DNA of 64,000 nucleotides, taken from contig NC_048542.1 of assembly GCF_902806685.2 (NCBI RefSeq), positions 2,340,533 to 2,404,532 of the forward strand. The letters run 5' to 3'. The notes below the pieces were generated by a model that saw only the letters and a program-made list of their open reading frames with translations, was not told the DNA's origin and made no database searches. This DNA comes from Maniola hyperantus (lineage: Eukaryota; Arthropoda; Insecta; Lepidoptera; Nymphalidae). Each line of letters begins with the position of its first letter. The first letter of the stretch is position 1. Positions 54,108 through 63,227 of this stretch are shown piece by piece. Position numbers and translations under genes: made by a program.

Positions 54108-54394
54108 AACAAAGGTTTGCGATAAATGTAAAAAAAATTCTATATTATATTTTTATTTCGCAAATGTCGACAGCATTTGTGTTACAATTCAAAACTTTGT
54201 AAAGACCGGCCTCAGGACGAAAATAAACTCATAAGTACGTAACAATAAAAATTATAACACAAGTGAACTGTCCCTCGTAAACCTATAAGTACCTGAGGCT
54301 CAGAGCAGATCGCTGCAAAGTCGCCAGAGTCGAGTGAAACGTCAAACACGCCGAGAGAAACTGAGTGTACATTTTTCATTTTAGAAAAACGTGA
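54108..54394. other. Intron, nothing recognised
   Basis: AT-rich flank of the BEL/Pao element, without a repeat seen elsewhere in the window. Confidence 0.4.
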
Positions 54395-54560
54395 CAACGG
54401 AGTTAATAATAGAATAGAATAGATTTTTATTCAAGTAAACTTTTACAATTGCTTTTGAATGGTCAACTAGTTTAATTTACCACTGGTTCGGAATGCCGTT
54501 CCTACCGACAAGAGCTCCTTCAAACTATGGAAGTTTCAAATTACGACGTTTTATTTCGAT
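54395..54560 (-). repeat. Non-LTR retroelement 3' tail, minus strand
   Basis: AATAGAATAGAATAGATTTT followed by TATTCAAGTAAACTTTTACA and ACTGGTTCGGAATGCCGTTC is, in reverse, a LINE-type 3' end with a TATTC repeat tail. The clade is uncertain. Confidence 0.55.
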
Positions 54561-54758
54561 AGTAAGTGACATAGTTACTCTAAGTTATCGTTAACTTGAA
54601 ATTTTAAACTAGGCTGTAAGATTTCAAGTTAAAAATCGTGACACAAGTCACATAATTAAAGCAATTTATAAGGAGATGTCAAAACACGACATTATCATCA
54701 TCAATCAATTATTTTAGATTTGTCATTACACTGTAAAACACACACTTATTAAGTGCTG

Positions 54759-54809
54759 TTTCTTGCTGGCTCTTCTCAGTAGAATCTACTGAGAAGAGCC
54801 AGCAAGAAA
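54759..54809. repeat. Perfect 24-bp palindrome with 3-base loop
   Basis: TTTCTTGCTGGCTCTTCTCA GTAG / CTAC TGAGAAGAGCCAGCAAGAAA around AAT. The arms include AGAAGAGCC, a string seen in the common retro-tail at 28800. Confidence 0.9.
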
Positions 54810-55117
54810 ATCTCTAAAAATCTAATTTCGAATAAGTGGTAGAATTACAGACTTAGCATAAGAGACTTAGCATAGTTGTCGTACATAAAATAAATAAATT
54901 TTGTTTTTTTTTATCATCTTAATAGTCAATACTAGTTTACTAAGTGATATATTTTACCTCAATGGTTATGATACGTCAGCTAACTTGAAGAATTACGGCC
55001 TCAATTTATTCGCTCACAACACAACCAGATATGCGTGTGGCCTTGAATATCGCGGAGAATTTGCTACCTACAAAACTTAGAGTCAAAGTTAACATTTTGA
55101 GTCAAAGTTTAGTTTAC
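54810..55117. other. Intron, nothing recognised
   Basis: AT-rich DNA without repeat or coding signal. Confidence 0.4.
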
Positions 55118-55549
55118 AAAAAACCGGCCAAGTGAGAGTTAGGCTCGCGCAACGAGGGTTCCGTACGGCAGTCGTATTTTTTCGACATTTTGCACGATAA
55201 TTCAAAAACTATGATGCATAAAAATAAATAAAAATCTGTTTTCGATTGTACGTTTCATATGATACCCCACTTGATATAGTTATCTTAGTTCGAAAATCGA
55301 AATTACTAATTAAAAGTTCATGACCACAATTTAATTTTTCATATTAATAATTAAATAAATTCACGGTTTTCAGATTTTTCCCCGAATGTCAGCTATAAGA
55401 CCTACCTACCTGCCAAATTTCATGATTCTAGGTCAACGGGAAGTACCCTGTAGGTTTCTTGACAGACCGACAGACAGACAGACAGACAGACAACAAAGTG
55501 ATCCTATAAGGGTTCCGTTTTTCCTTTTGAGGTACAGAACCCTAAAAAC
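55118..55549 (+). repeat. Dispersed repeat family D, complete-looking copy
   Basis: AAAACCGGCCAAGTGAGAGT to TTTTGAGGTACAGAACCCTA, close to the 19248 copy, with a CAGACAGACAGACAGACA run. Confidence 0.8.
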
Positions 55550-55881
55550 GCATCACGTCGCTCTGCCGCAATGTACATTGAGCCTAACTTACTTAGATAG
55601 GAAAAACATTTTCCCGACCATAAATTCTTCTCTTTGTGTAAGATGTTTTATCGGAGAGTTTTAGATAGAAAGGTCAGAAATCACCTTTTAGGACAGTAAT
55701 AAATGTTGTTTGTATATTATCGCAAATGATATCTTTACCTTTCGGTACAAAAAGGTAAGTACATTTTTATTCGACAGTTCTATTTATTTTAGATTCAGTT
55801 TTGTTTATTAAGTTTCGAAAAGTGCAATGGATTTTTTGATTCCTCCTATGGAACTATTTCTTATGGAACACGAATCATTCC
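55550..55881. other. Intron, nothing recognised
   Basis: No repeat or gene signal. Confidence 0.4.
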
Positions 55882-56130
55882 TTATCATCATCATCATCAC
55901 GATCCCGTCGCCTGCCTACTGCTGAGCACAGATCTCCTCTCATATATGAGAATTAGTTTAAGACTTTAGACCATAGTCAGCCACGCTGAGCAAGTGCGGA
56001 TTGGCAGACTTCATACACCTTTGAAAACATTATGGAGAACTCTCAGACATACAGGATTCCTCTCGATGATTTTCTTCACCATTAAAGTAAATGATACCTA
56101 TGTAGTTTAATTGCTTAAAACGCACATATA
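55882..56130 (-). repeat. SINE S1, minus strand
   Basis: GAGCACAGATCTCCTCTCAT, AGTGCGGATTGGCAGACTTC, CATTATGGAGAACTCTCAGA, then CTTAAAACGCACAT. 5' end truncated before the promoter boxes. Confidence 0.75.
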
Positions 56131-56877
56131 AATCCGCAAAAAACATAGTTCCCTATCGTCATCCTCAATTTATCATTGCAACTGCAAGTAGATATAAGAA
56201 AACTGTTGATTTTGGGTGCCAAGCATAAATCAAGTCAACCAACTTTGTAACTTTTATGAATATTGGTATTTTTAACTGTATTTTGAACAAACCTTCGAGC
56301 ATTTCGGCAATGAAAGTTTATAAATTTGTTAGTGATTCTCTCAAATTGTTATAGTTTTAGGTATAATTATGTAGTTTGATTTTAATTTAGTTTGTAACGA
56401 TGGGGCTGGCATATAGATTATCTGTAAAAGTCCCTTACAAAATGTCAGATTTTTTGTAACTGATCTCCGAGTTCCAATTCGTCAATCCTGATGCTGTAGA
56501 CATAATACCTAGATAAACCAAGAGAATTAAGCATTTCGTGATTACAAAATAAAAATGAAATTTGAGTAAAAGTTAAGATAACTTTAACATTATGCTTAAA
56601 CGTGTTAATTTATCTAAAATTGAATAATTCATTTTTACAAATTACTCTCGGCAATCTTTATTAGCGTTTACGGAAATTTTAATTACAATCTTCATTTTAC
56701 GATTTTTTGAATAAAAGATGAGATAAAGGCAAGCCAATTTGATTTTTTATGCTTAAAATTTAAATTAATTTTAATTTTTAATTAACTGGGTGGTTTGGTG
56801 TTTTTAGACTTGCTTAGATTTCAGTTATTACTACTTAGATTTCTTTAAAGTAGGTAAGTATATTACTTAACTATGTA
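56131..56877. other. Intron, nothing recognised
   Basis: Strongly AT-rich DNA with no repeat seen elsewhere in the window. Confidence 0.45.
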
Positions 56878-57090
56878 GCTTGTGCCCACGACTTTCTGCG
56901 CGTGGACTAAACACTACTACACAACCCCTATTTTACTCCTTTAAGGGTTGAATTTTCAAAAATCCTTTCTTACCGAATATATACTTACGTCCTATTAGCT
57001 ATCTGCATGCCAAATTTCAGCTTGATTCGTTTAGTAGTTTGAGTTGTACGTTGATAGATCAGTCAGTCAGTCTATCAGTTTTTGCTTTTA
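56878..57090 (+). repeat. Dispersed repeat family B, copy 9
   Basis: AGCTTGTGCCCACGACTTTC through GATCAGTCAGTCAGTC, ending next to a family A copy. Confidence 0.8.
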
Positions 57091-57092
57091 GA

Positions 57093-57304
57093 TAATACTA
57101 GATGATGCCCGCGACTTCGTCCGTGTGGATTTAGGTTTTTAAAATCCCGTGGGAAATCTTTGATTTTCCGGGATAAAAAGTAGCCTATGTCCTTCCCCGG
57201 GATGCAAGCTATCTCTGTACCAATTTCATCAAAATCAGTTGAACGGATGGGCCGTGAAAAGCTAGCAGACAGACACACTTTCGCATTTATAATATTAGTA
57301 TGGA
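57093..57304 (-). repeat. Dispersed repeat family A, complete-looking copy
   Basis: ACTAGATGATGCCCGCGACT, GATTTTCCGGGATAAAAAGT, GGGATGCAAGCTATCTCTGT, GCTAGCAGACAGACACACTT and CATTTATAATATTAGTATGG. Used as reference for the family. Its right end lies 64 bases before the exon at 57369. Confidence 0.85.
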
Positions 57305-57368
57305 TTAAAAAAGGAGATAAGATAATATGATAGTTATGGATGTACCTATAGCATATATTTTGTTGCAG

Positions 57369-57518
57369 GATTACAATGACGATATAAGGCAAGAACAAAT
57401 GCTGGAAATGCAAATCCTGTCTTCACAAAACGAACAAAGGCGTCCCACACCCACTGACTCCTCGAGGAGCGGCAGTGAAGAAACGTTGCCTCTGAGGGAC
57501 AATGCCAACAAACCAAGA
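57369..57518 (+). CDS. KHDRBS/Sam68-like STAR protein, post-KH exon
   Basis: Fifty codons in phase 0: DYNDDIRQEQMLEMQILSSQ, NEQRRPTPTDSSRSGSEETL, PLRDNANKPR. The D-(N)DDIRQEQ segment directly after the KH/QUA2 region is conserved in Sam68/SLM/qkr proteins (human Sam68 has a DDICQEQ-type segment there). The rest is polar and Ser/Arg-rich. Acceptor TTTTGTTGCAG before 57369; donor AGA|GTAAGT at 57519. Family A repeats sit 64 bases upstream and about 17 bases downstream. Confidence 0.93.
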
Positions 57519-57535
57519 GTAAGTAAACCATTACT

Positions 57536-57720
57536 TGTTGACGCCCGCGACTTCGTCGGCGTGGATTTATAAAAATCCCTTGGTAAAAAGGATACGTCCT
57601 TCCCCGGGGTGCAAGCTATCTCTGTACCAAATTTCGTCAAAATCGGTTGAAAGGATGAGCCGGGAAAAGCTAGCAGACAGACAGACACACTTTCGCATTG
57701 ATAATATTAGTATTAATATG
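57536..57720 (-). repeat. Dispersed repeat family A, next to exon donor
   Basis: GTTGACGCCCGCGACTTCGT, GGGGTGCAAGCTATCTCTGT and ACTTTCGCATTGATAATATT. Same orientation as the copy at 57093, with a deletion in the GGGATAAAAAG part. Confidence 0.85.
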
Positions 57721-58430
57721 AATAATTAAATCTATCGATGTATAAGTTTTTCTTTCAATAAAGTGAAAAAATGAAATGAACAATGGTACTGATTCTGAGT
57801 ACACCTAAATTTTAGAGTATTCGCATCCTCTCCTTACTAATGCATTATGAAAAGCACAGACACAGTTTGACATTTTTAAATTTAATTTAGAGCTGTCAAA
57901 CCTTGTGACTTTAGCTGCCAGTCGCGAGCCTATTGTTTAAATTAGTAGCGTGCACTAAAATTTAGTCTTTAAATATAAAATTTATGTTCCGTCCTTTTGA
58001 GCAATATTAAAAAGAAAAAGATGCAAATACTTTAAATTTAGTTTAGAGAAAGACAAGAGAATCGGCGCCATTGAAGCTTTATTTATACGAAAGCATCCAA
58101 GCTTATTATTAACTAGTACCTACGTAGGTGCCTACTACAATGTTTAGGAACAATCTGAAAGTTTAATCTTCGCACAACAGGTGCTATTGAAACAAAATAG
58201 TAAATACACATTCAAAAAGGAAAACACAAAGTAAATCCTGACAGAACAATCGCTGGCAGACGGCAGTGCTTAGACTGACAACTCTATGCCACTCGGGAAT
58301 TGTAGCCTTCTCTTAAAATAAAAGGAAAACAGGAAATCACAGACATTGTTGCTTTCACTACAATAAACTGAAGAAAATATCGAGTGACAGGAGTATTTAT
58401 TAGAGGTTTAAAAAAACGATATATTATTTT
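57721..58430. other. Intron, nothing recognised
   Basis: AT-rich, no repeat or coding signal. Confidence 0.4.
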
Positions 58431-58603
58431 TTCGACGTTTCGCAAGATAAATCAAAAACTGTTATGCCTAAAAATAAATAAAAACGTTTTAGAATGTACA
58501 GGTCCTTTCATATGATACCTCAGACAGACAGACAGACAAATAGACAGACAAAAAAGTGATCCTATAAGAGTTCCTTTTTTCCTTTTGACGTACGGAACCC
58601 TAA
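58431..58603 (+). repeat. Dispersed repeat family D, internally deleted
   Basis: TTTTTCGACGTTTCGCAAGA, AAAATAAATAAAAACGTTTT, a CAGACAGACAGACA run and TTTTGACGTACGGAACCCTA. Confidence 0.75.
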
Positions 58604-58980
58604 AAAGTAAACTTAAAATGAAGATAAGACTATACAAGTAATTCCTATGTAGAAACTATTTGAAATCAAAGATTAATTATTCACTATTCATCATGTCATT
58701 CGTATGACAAGGGTTTATCAGAATCGTTATCGTAACCCCGCAGTACCTTTCACGTAAAGTATCAGATATCTGTCCCTGAGATCTACCCCATGTCTACGTC
58801 TAGCCATTCAAATAAAGGTAATTCTGCTCACTGATATTTGGATTGATTTGGCGTTATCTACTGCAGAGGTTCCCAATTTTATTTGGCCATGGAACCCTAA
58901 TTGATTATACTTTTTTGGCGGAACCCTAGCTGGCTATTTTGATAATGATAAATTAAATTAAATACTATGACGTTAATTAT

Positions 58981-59575
58981 AACCTCCGTGGCGCAGTGCG
59001 TGCAGCACTGTTAGTTAGTGTTGAATTAAAAGTTGGAGGCTAGTTACCACCCTACCGGTAAAGACGTAACGCCAAGCGATTGAGCCATAGATTATCTACT
59101 ATATTACTGATTGAGCGTTCCCGGTATGATGCCGTGTACAGGGCCGTCTTTAACCTGTTGGAGGCCCTGGGCACATTAGAATAATGGGGCCCCTATGATC
59201 TTGATAGAGTAGGTACCTACTATTTTCTTAGAATAGGCAAAGAAAGTAGATAATAGTCCAGCAGCCGCCGAGTGTCGGATATAAGTCACTCTTGACAAGT
59301 TAACAATCTCTATATTCGTTTGTTTGAGAGGACCTTTTTGACCTTTGATTTTATCGAAATAAATATGTTTTCGATAATAAAATATCGGTCGGTCGGTTAT
59401 AGTAGGTATGGTGATTGGCAGGGATTAGTAGGCCCCTATCGATCGTGGACCCTGGGCACGTGCCCTGAGTGCCTAGTGGGAAAGAGGGCCCTGGACGTGT
59501 AGAAACCGATTAGGAGTATACTTACCGGGTAGCTTCCATCTTAGACTGCCGTGTAGGCGTGACGGAGCGGCGCGG
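58981..59575 (+). mobile_element. SINE S2 split by a hAT MITE
   Basis: 58981-59138 starts ACCTCCGTGGCGCAGTGCGT (A-box region), continues GCTAGTTACCACCCTACCGG and ends CCGGTATGATGCCGTGTA. 59502-59575 resumes GAAACCGATTAGGAGTATAC and TCCATCTTAGACTGC. Same family as 43996-44225. Confidence 0.75.
59139..59493. mobile_element. hAT-type MITE nested in SINE S2
   Basis: Near-exact 8-bp repeat GCCGTGTA (59131-59138) / GACGTGTA (59494-59501) flanks ends CAGGGCCGTCTTTAA and AAAGAGGGCCCTG. Homologous to the MITE at 35130, in the opposite orientation. Confidence 0.85.
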
Positions 59576-59651
59576 TTATGAGTCTTTTACACAAACGTTT
59601 TATTTAGGTAACTCTCGCGCAGACCACCAATTGGGAATCGCTGATCTACTG

Positions 59652-60247
59652 TACCTGTACTGTACCTATCTAGATAGGCATTAGTCTATCTACATGGAAG
59701 CAAAGCGAGCTAATTTGGAAGGGGTATTAGCAGCTTTTATTTAACCTATACACCTTATCGATCGGTTTCTACATGGAATGCTAAATCGTTTGACAACTTG
59801 ACATAGTTTTCGTTAGATGTATTATACCTTGTCATTTTAAGCTCGATGACATATTTAAATGGCCATATTGAAAAATGGTGATTTTGGGATGGGTCAGTTT
59901 TGTTTTCAATGTCGATTTGTTAAGGCATGTCTGCCTACATACATTGTGTAGTATTGGGCACGTTGTCTCCCAGCTTTGTGAGCCTTTAAAAAAACCTTAA
60001 TTATTTCATTTTGTGTACAAATGCAAAAATGTAAGGAACGGAAAGTTATAAATCTCACTGTCTTGCGGTAAGATGAGAAACGGCCGTAATGAATGCAAAA
60101 ATAAAGATGCAAATTAATGATGCATGCTTAGCATAATTAACTTAGCAGAGGTTATTAATTGTTTCCTCTTCCTCACCAGGTGTTATAACGTTTTCATTTT
60201 CGTTATTACCTAATTTAGGATTTCATTATATTATGGGATATTAAAGA
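59652..60247. other. Intron, nothing recognised
   Basis: No repeat or coding signal. Confidence 0.4.
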
Positions 60248-60585
60248 CTTGAGGATGCCCGCGACTTTGTCCGCGTGGATTTAGGTTTTTAAAAATCCCG
60301 CGGGAACTCTTTGGTTTTTCCGGGATAAAAAGTTGCCTATGTCAATTTCCGGGATGCAAGCTACCTCTGTAGCAAATTTCATATAAATCGGTTAAGCGGA
60401 TGGGCCTTTAAGTATCCCATGGGAGCTCCTTGTTTTTCCAAGATAAAAGTAGCCTATGTCTTCCCCTTGGATGTAAGCCAACTCTGTACCAAATTTCATC
60501 AAAATCGGCCGTGAAAAGCTAGCAGACAGTCAGTCAGACAGACAGACACACTTTCGCATTTATAATATTAGTATGGATAGCCTAG
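60248..60585 (-). repeat. Dispersed repeat family A with internal duplication
   Basis: GATGCCCGCGACTTTGTCCG to ATTTATAATATTAGTATGGA. The part from the CTCTTTGGTTTTTCCGGGAT block to the AAATCGG block appears twice (second at about 60420-60510). Confidence 0.8.
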
Positions 60586-60751
60586 TGAATACTGAAACCG
60601 TACTTCTTATTTTTTAACTGTAAGCCCAAATACTAATTTTCATGGATATAACTTGAAACAAAAAGACGGAATTTTATACAAGCTTTCCCTTTTGCGGATC
60701 GAATTATTAAATTCCTTTCTTAGTAAATGCCTACGTTATCAAAAGACCCTG

Positions 60752-60911
60752 TAGTACGCGACACGTCGAGATGATAATTGGGGTTGGGACGCCCCGTACA
60801 CCCGCACAGCCCCCGCGCTAACCCTATGCGGAATAGCGCTGCGGGTGATGACGTGCGGGGTGTCCTCCCGCCTCATACCCCGCTTGCGATCTCGACCTGT
60901 CGCGTACTATA
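60752..60911. mobile_element. Palindromic MITE M1, copy 3
   Basis: TAGTACGCGACACGTCGAGA and GATCTCGACCTGTCGCGTAC bound a GC-rich core with CCCGCACAGCCCCCGCGCTA. Confidence 0.8.
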
Positions 60912-61166
60912 CTTAACTGTCAAAATTTCAATTTTCAAGTTTCTGACTAACTCTGACTTAGGCTGTGCGTAGATATTCCATTAGTTATTCAGGAAAATCT
61001 TTATATGTACGGATAGATTATATTATAGTTAACCAAAAGATTTATTAAAACAAAGAAGATACAGATACACATTGGCAATCTTTTGGTGTAAACACTTGTC
61101 TCTGACTCGGGTTACAATTACAGCCCGCAACTTTACTCACTAGTAACATAATATATTATTCAACAG

Positions 61167-61289
61167 TTACCAACCACACCCCTACCACCCGCACAGCCGG
61201 CTTTGCCTCTCGCCGTGAACCACACGAACGCACGCGACTTCTCTTCCCCCGCACCGACCCCGGCGCCCGAGCACCTCTCCCATCATCAG
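61167..61289 (+). CDS. KHDRBS/Sam68-like STAR protein, Pro/His-rich tail exon
   Basis: Forty-one codons, phase 0 at both ends: LPTTPLPPAQPALPLAVNHT, NARDFSSPAPTPAPEHLSHH, Q. Proline-rich, low complexity, as in C-terminal tails of Sam68-type proteins, which bind SH3/WW-type partners; such binding here is only inferred. Acceptor TTATTCAACAG before 61167; donor CAG|GTAAAA at 61290. Frame openness, GC content and phase fit support the call. Confidence 0.82.
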
Positions 61290-61321
61290 GTAAAACAAAC
61301 ACAAACCATACTTTATACAAT

Positions 61322-61475
61322 TATCATCATCATCATCACTTTAACCCGTCGCCAGCGTACTATACTGAAGACGGTTCTTCTCCGAGAATCCGAAGGGTTC
61401 TCTGTACGCTGCTGGACAAGTGCAGATAGGCAAACTTCACATGCTTTTGAGAATATTATGGAGAATAATGGTGTT
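61322..61475 (-). repeat. SINE S1 3' end, minus strand, decayed
   Basis: ATCATCATCATCATCACTTT, AGACGGTTCTTCTCCGAGAA, GCAGATAGGCAAACTTCACA and GAGAATATTATGGAGAA. Confidence 0.6.
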
Positions 61476-62380
61476 TCGGACACTCATACTCAGCTCTATG
61501 GGAATTATTGTAACCATGAATATTTAGTTTGACTGGGCTATATTGAAAGTAATGTTCTGCCATACTTGCCGAAATTTTCCGAAAAAAGCTTTAAAACTGC
61601 TTTCTAGGCCGTGTATTTATAGCACTTTCCAAATATACGAAGCATTTATCTTAATGCGTCACACGTCTACAAACTGTACTACGTACCTACATCCCAATGC
61701 AAACGCCAGAGAGAAGGGATTTTTTTCTTTTTACGCTGAGAAAAACAGTTTCCACATATCTTTGAAACTGTCTATTTCTGAAATTCAAATTCTTGAACAT
61801 CTTTTTGCTTTTAGACCTCAATAAAATTTTCTTCGCCGTATCACGCTTAAGAATCGAAATCTAGTTATCTAATATCAGCTGTTGTCAATCTATAATCAGT
61901 TTTACGATAATGTAAAGCTGTGGTTGAGGTGTACGACGGAAGGATCTAGGAAACCACCGCAATAGGTAATAATAAAGAAATCAAGAGATCGTAGACCAAA
62001 AAGACCAGACTCAAATCAGCCGAAAACGAAATCGAAAAGTATGATAACTTTTTGAAATTAATTTGTCACTGAACAAAGTCTCAATTGTTCTCCATCTTTT
62101 CCTTTTATATTCCTTGATTCAGCAGGGCGATTGTCTAAAACCTGCATCAATCATTATTACAATCTTAATTGTTCTGATTGGCTGAATTTGTGCGATCTTG
62201 TTGCAACAATGCATTGTAGCCAATAGTGAGCGAGCATTAACCAATCAGAGATGATTGCGATCGTGACATTGTAGCTGTCAAACAACCGCGGTAGGGCCAC
62301 CGATCTTATGATTGTAAACTGTGGTAGGTGATCAGTAAACGCCAGTGTAAGTTGACACTTATGATCTCGTGTTACTGTAG
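61476..62380. other. Intron before the NAGNAG exon
   Basis: A 93-codon ORF at 61543-61824 has no known domain and is intronic. Inverted TTCTGATTGGCTGAAT / TTAACCAATCAGAGATGA motifs occur near 62175-62255. Ends TGTTACTGTAG at 62380. Confidence 0.45.
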
Positions 62381-62480
62381 CAGCTGGCTCCGAGTCACGC
62401 GGGTCACAGCGTGCTGGTCAGCGGGGGCGTGATACAGCAACCGCCTACGCACCACTTGCTCACACAAAACACCATATTGG
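62381..62480 (+). CDS. KHDRBS/Sam68-like STAR protein, tail exon with NAGNAG acceptor
   Basis: QLAPSHAGHSVLVSGGVIQQ, PPTHHLLTQNTIL, ending one base into a Gly codon (phase 1). The donor is G|GTGAGT at 62481, strong. The acceptor reads TAGCAG (62378-62383), so splicing after either AG is in frame and would include or drop one Gln. The phase-1 end matches the next exon's start. Confidence 0.82.
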
Positions 62481-63116
62481 GTGAGTTTACTGTCACATAC
62501 TATTTGTTATTTACATCATAAGTCCCGCAAATTGATATTGCGCTCGAGCCATGTCTCATTAACATCGAAATTACGTCATCTTGACGTCAGCTGAAATAGA
62601 AATATATCATCGGCTCAAAACTTCAGTCTAGTGCTGACGAACGTCACTAAAATAGCGGCCACGCGCATTAGCAATTTGCGGGATTTATAGGTAGTATAAT
62701 TTGCTTCTTTATATCGACAAAATCGTTATAAAAATAAACAAAATAAATACAGAACAAACCTTCAATTTAATTTGTTCTACTTTAATAATATCAACTAACT
62801 TATTAATTATCTTCATATACCTACTCTACCTTATGACCTTTATTTAGTGCATTAAATATGAGTATATTATTATCTCTAGTGCTTTTACTACCGTATGAAA
62901 AACATGTTCTTTAATAAATTGATTTTCGAGTTATTAAAACTACTTATTATTAGATAAAATTTTCCATTTTTCCTAAAACTAATTTCTGGTTTACGATTTT
63001 CAAAGTTTGACTAATTTATTTCATGTTCCAAATTATCTGTTCTTTCAAATTTTTAATTTGTTAGCATGAGTGTTAATTGCAGTACTAACATACTAAAATA
63101 CTAACTCACTAACCAG
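62481..63116. other. Intron before the exon array
   Basis: AT-rich. Near its 3' end two exact TACTAAC branch-point-like motifs (63083-63089, 63099-63105) precede CACTAACCAG. Confidence 0.5.
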
Positions 63117-63227
63117 GTGGTGCTGACATACTAGGTCTGAGCAGTCCAGTGTTAGGGGGCATGCTGCACGCACACCCGGCACTGCGCGGCGTGAAGCCCG
63201 CCGCGGTGCACGCGCTCGCGACGCAAG
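63117..63227 (+). CDS. KHDRBS/Sam68-like STAR protein, array exon copy 1
   Basis: Joins the previous exon as G|GT: GADILGLSSPVLGGMLHAHP, ALRGVKPAAVHALATQ, then a split Gly. Acceptor AACCAG at 63116. Two donors are possible: G|GTCGGT at 63228 (symmetric phase-1 exon, 111 nt) or CG|GTACGT at 63232 (115 nt, better consensus, phase 2). Retention of the following spacer would add about 12 residues and hit TGA. The function of this Gly/Ala/His-rich segment is unknown. Confidence 0.75.

Larger units (their letters stand above)
58864..59643. mobile_element. hAT-type element, 780 bp, with nested insertions
   Basis: The exact 8-bp repeat ATCTACTG at 58856-58863 and 59644-59651 flanks ends CAGAGGTTCCCAA and TTGGGAATCGCTG (inverted with two mismatches). 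Inside it lie a SINE S2 and, within that, a second hAT MITE. No transposase frame. Confidence 0.85.

Noticed and set aside
61543..61824. A 93-codon ORF in the penultimate intron region
   Set aside because: No domain, no phase-compatible splice sites that join it to the flanking exons, and AT-rich composition unlike the other exons.
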